This document shows, in pieces, positions 63,247 to 64,000 of a stretch of DNA of 64,000 bases (the first letter of the stretch is position 1; each line of letters opens with the position of its first letter). The notes below the pieces were generated by a model that had not been told where the DNA came from, made no database searches, and saw only the letters and a list, made by a program, of their open reading frames with translations. The stretch covers positions 248,001 through 312,000 of the forward strand of contig NZ_BAAAWO010000001.1 in the NCBI RefSeq assembly GCF_039535115.1, read 5' to 3'. This stretch comes from Paeniglutamicibacter sulfureus. Its GTDB lineage: Bacteria; Actinomycetota; Actinomycetes; Actinomycetales; Micrococcaceae. The translations under genes were made by a program, and so were the position numbers.

Positions 63247-64000
63247 ATGAACGAGCCGCATACCATCGCGGTCGTCGTTGCCCATCCCGACGACGATGCG
63301 TATGGTTGCGCGGGTTCCATTGCCATGCACGAACACGACCCCGGATTCCGGTTTGTGCTGGTGCTGGCGACCGACGGGGCTGCCGGCCAAATCTCGGCCG
63401 GCGTGCCGGTGACCCCGGGAACCCTCGGCGCCTGGCGGCGGGAGGAAAGTGCCAACGCGTGGCGTGCCCACGGCACCATCCCGGTGCGCCATGAATGGCT
63501 GGGCTACGACGACGGGCGTCTGGCGGAGGTCGACTTCGAGGAACTGGTTGCGCGGGTCCGCACGATCCTGTTGCAGGAACGGCCGCAGGTGGTGGCGACC
63601 TTCGGTCCGGACGGGATCACCGGGCATCGCGACCACATCGCCATCGGGGCCGCCACCGACGAGGCGTTCAGGCGTGCCCGCGAGGTTCCGGGGCCCGGAC
63701 TGCGGCGCCTGGTCCATGGCGCCATCCGCGCCTCGGTCTTTGAACGGTGGAACACGGTGCGCCGGCGCACCGGTGCCGTGGTGTGGGATCCGACGATCGA
63801 ATACCACCTGCGCCCGGTCCCGGACGAGTCCATCGACATCGAGGTCGACACCTCCACGGTGTCCTGGCGCGTGGTCGCCGGGCTGCTGGAACACCGCAGC
63901 CAGCGGGACGTGCTGATGGACCCGGGAGTGACAGTCGGCCGGTGGCAGCGCGTGGTTTCGCGCGAGCCCTCGGTCATGGCCTGGCCGAGCCGCGCCGCCG
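63247..64000 (+). CDS. PIG-L family deacetylase (partial)
   Basis: At least 251 residues; the frame runs off the right edge. The N-terminus has the zinc motif VVVAHPDDDAYGCAGS (AHPDDD with ligand His and Asp) and the later HRDHIAIG, the third ligand region, as in the LmbE/PIG-L fold of GlcNAc-type deacetylases such as MshB. TAGAAT lies exactly 7 nt before ATG 63247, a leaderless-type start. Mycothiol synthesis is one option but cannot be told from other N-deacetylases by this sequence. Confidence 0.88.
   Translation, partial: MNEPHTIAVVVAHPDDDAYGCAGSIAMHEHDPGFRFVLVLATDGAAGQISAGVPVTPGTLGAWRREESANAWRAHGTIPVRHEWLGYDDGRLAEVDFEELVARVRTILLQERPQVVATFGPDGITGHRDHIAIGAATDEAFRRAREVPGPGLRRLVHGAIRASVFERWNTVRRRTGAVVWDPTIEYHLRPVPDESIDIEVDTSTVSWRVVAGLLEHRSQRDVLMDPGVTVGRWQRVVSREPSVMAWPSRAA

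Overview
This window is high-GC chromosomal DNA from an actinomycete, most likely the Arthrobacter group of the Micrococcaceae. I infer this from codon use, actinobacterial marker families (DUF3000, DUF6421, TIGR03085, the TIGR02234 Trp-associated membrane protein, an HGxxPAAW-type protein, a PdtaR-like ANTAR regulator) and the order hisI-trpE-TIGR02234-HGxxPAAW-trpC-trpB-trpA-lgt-gltB-gltD-pyk-pdtaR-PaaI/polA-rpsA, which I recall from that group. Almost everything is housekeeping. There is no CRISPR array, phage, insertion sequence or rRNA.

Layout. 1-11.5 kb holds mostly leftward genes: partial RNase D, DUF3000, a threonine aldolase-like enzyme, an SDR next to DUF6421, msrB, ybaK, sufE-sseA and a BenE transporter, with a rightward alpha/beta hydrolase and zapE. 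11.8-12.6 kb is a leftward array of six tRNA genes (Gly, Val, Gly, Val, Cys, Gly) with a promoter candidate and a terminator. 12.8-22 kb runs rightward: a RecB-like nuclease, def-fmt-rsmB-rpe, then an FMN riboswitch and the riboflavin operon ribM-ribD-ribE-ribBA-ribH. 22-30.6 kb carries a DNA-methyltransferase-like gene, hisE-hisG-hisF and hisI, interrupted by a TetR/amidase module and gene remnants. 30.6-45.5 kb is the trp cluster (trpE, C, B, A; no trpD or trpG), lgt, glutamate synthase gltBD and pyruvate kinase. 45.5-52.8 kb is mixed: RidA-like protein, tRNA-Leu, pdtaR, a decayed aldose epimerase, a YrdC/YciO protein, a PiT phosphate transporter with a PHO-box-like repeat, a P-loop kinase and a thioesterase. 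52.8-64 kb has polA, two tandem Eis-like acetyltransferases, a lipoprotein deacetylase, rpsA, a cytoplasmic subtilisin-like protease with a separate propeptide-like protein, an isochorismatase-like protein and a partial PIG-L deacetylase.

Genes that work together: rib genes convert GTP and ribulose 5-phosphate to riboflavin under FMN control, with a probable riboflavin importer first in the operon. def, fmt and rsmB serve translation. hisE/G/F/I and trpE/C/B/A are parts of histidine and tryptophan synthesis. gltBD supplies glutamate. At least nine genes have a TANNNT -10-like hexamer 6-7 nt before the start codon, suggesting widespread leaderless transcription.

The most unusual items are the S8 protease / stand-alone I9-like protein pair, the SDR-DUF6421 pair, the phased 11-nt repeats upstream of the phosphate transporter, and the TetR operator embedded in overlapping divergent promoters. 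I saw no clearly new defence or mobile system. All functions are inferred by eye from motifs and recalled family features; no search was run.
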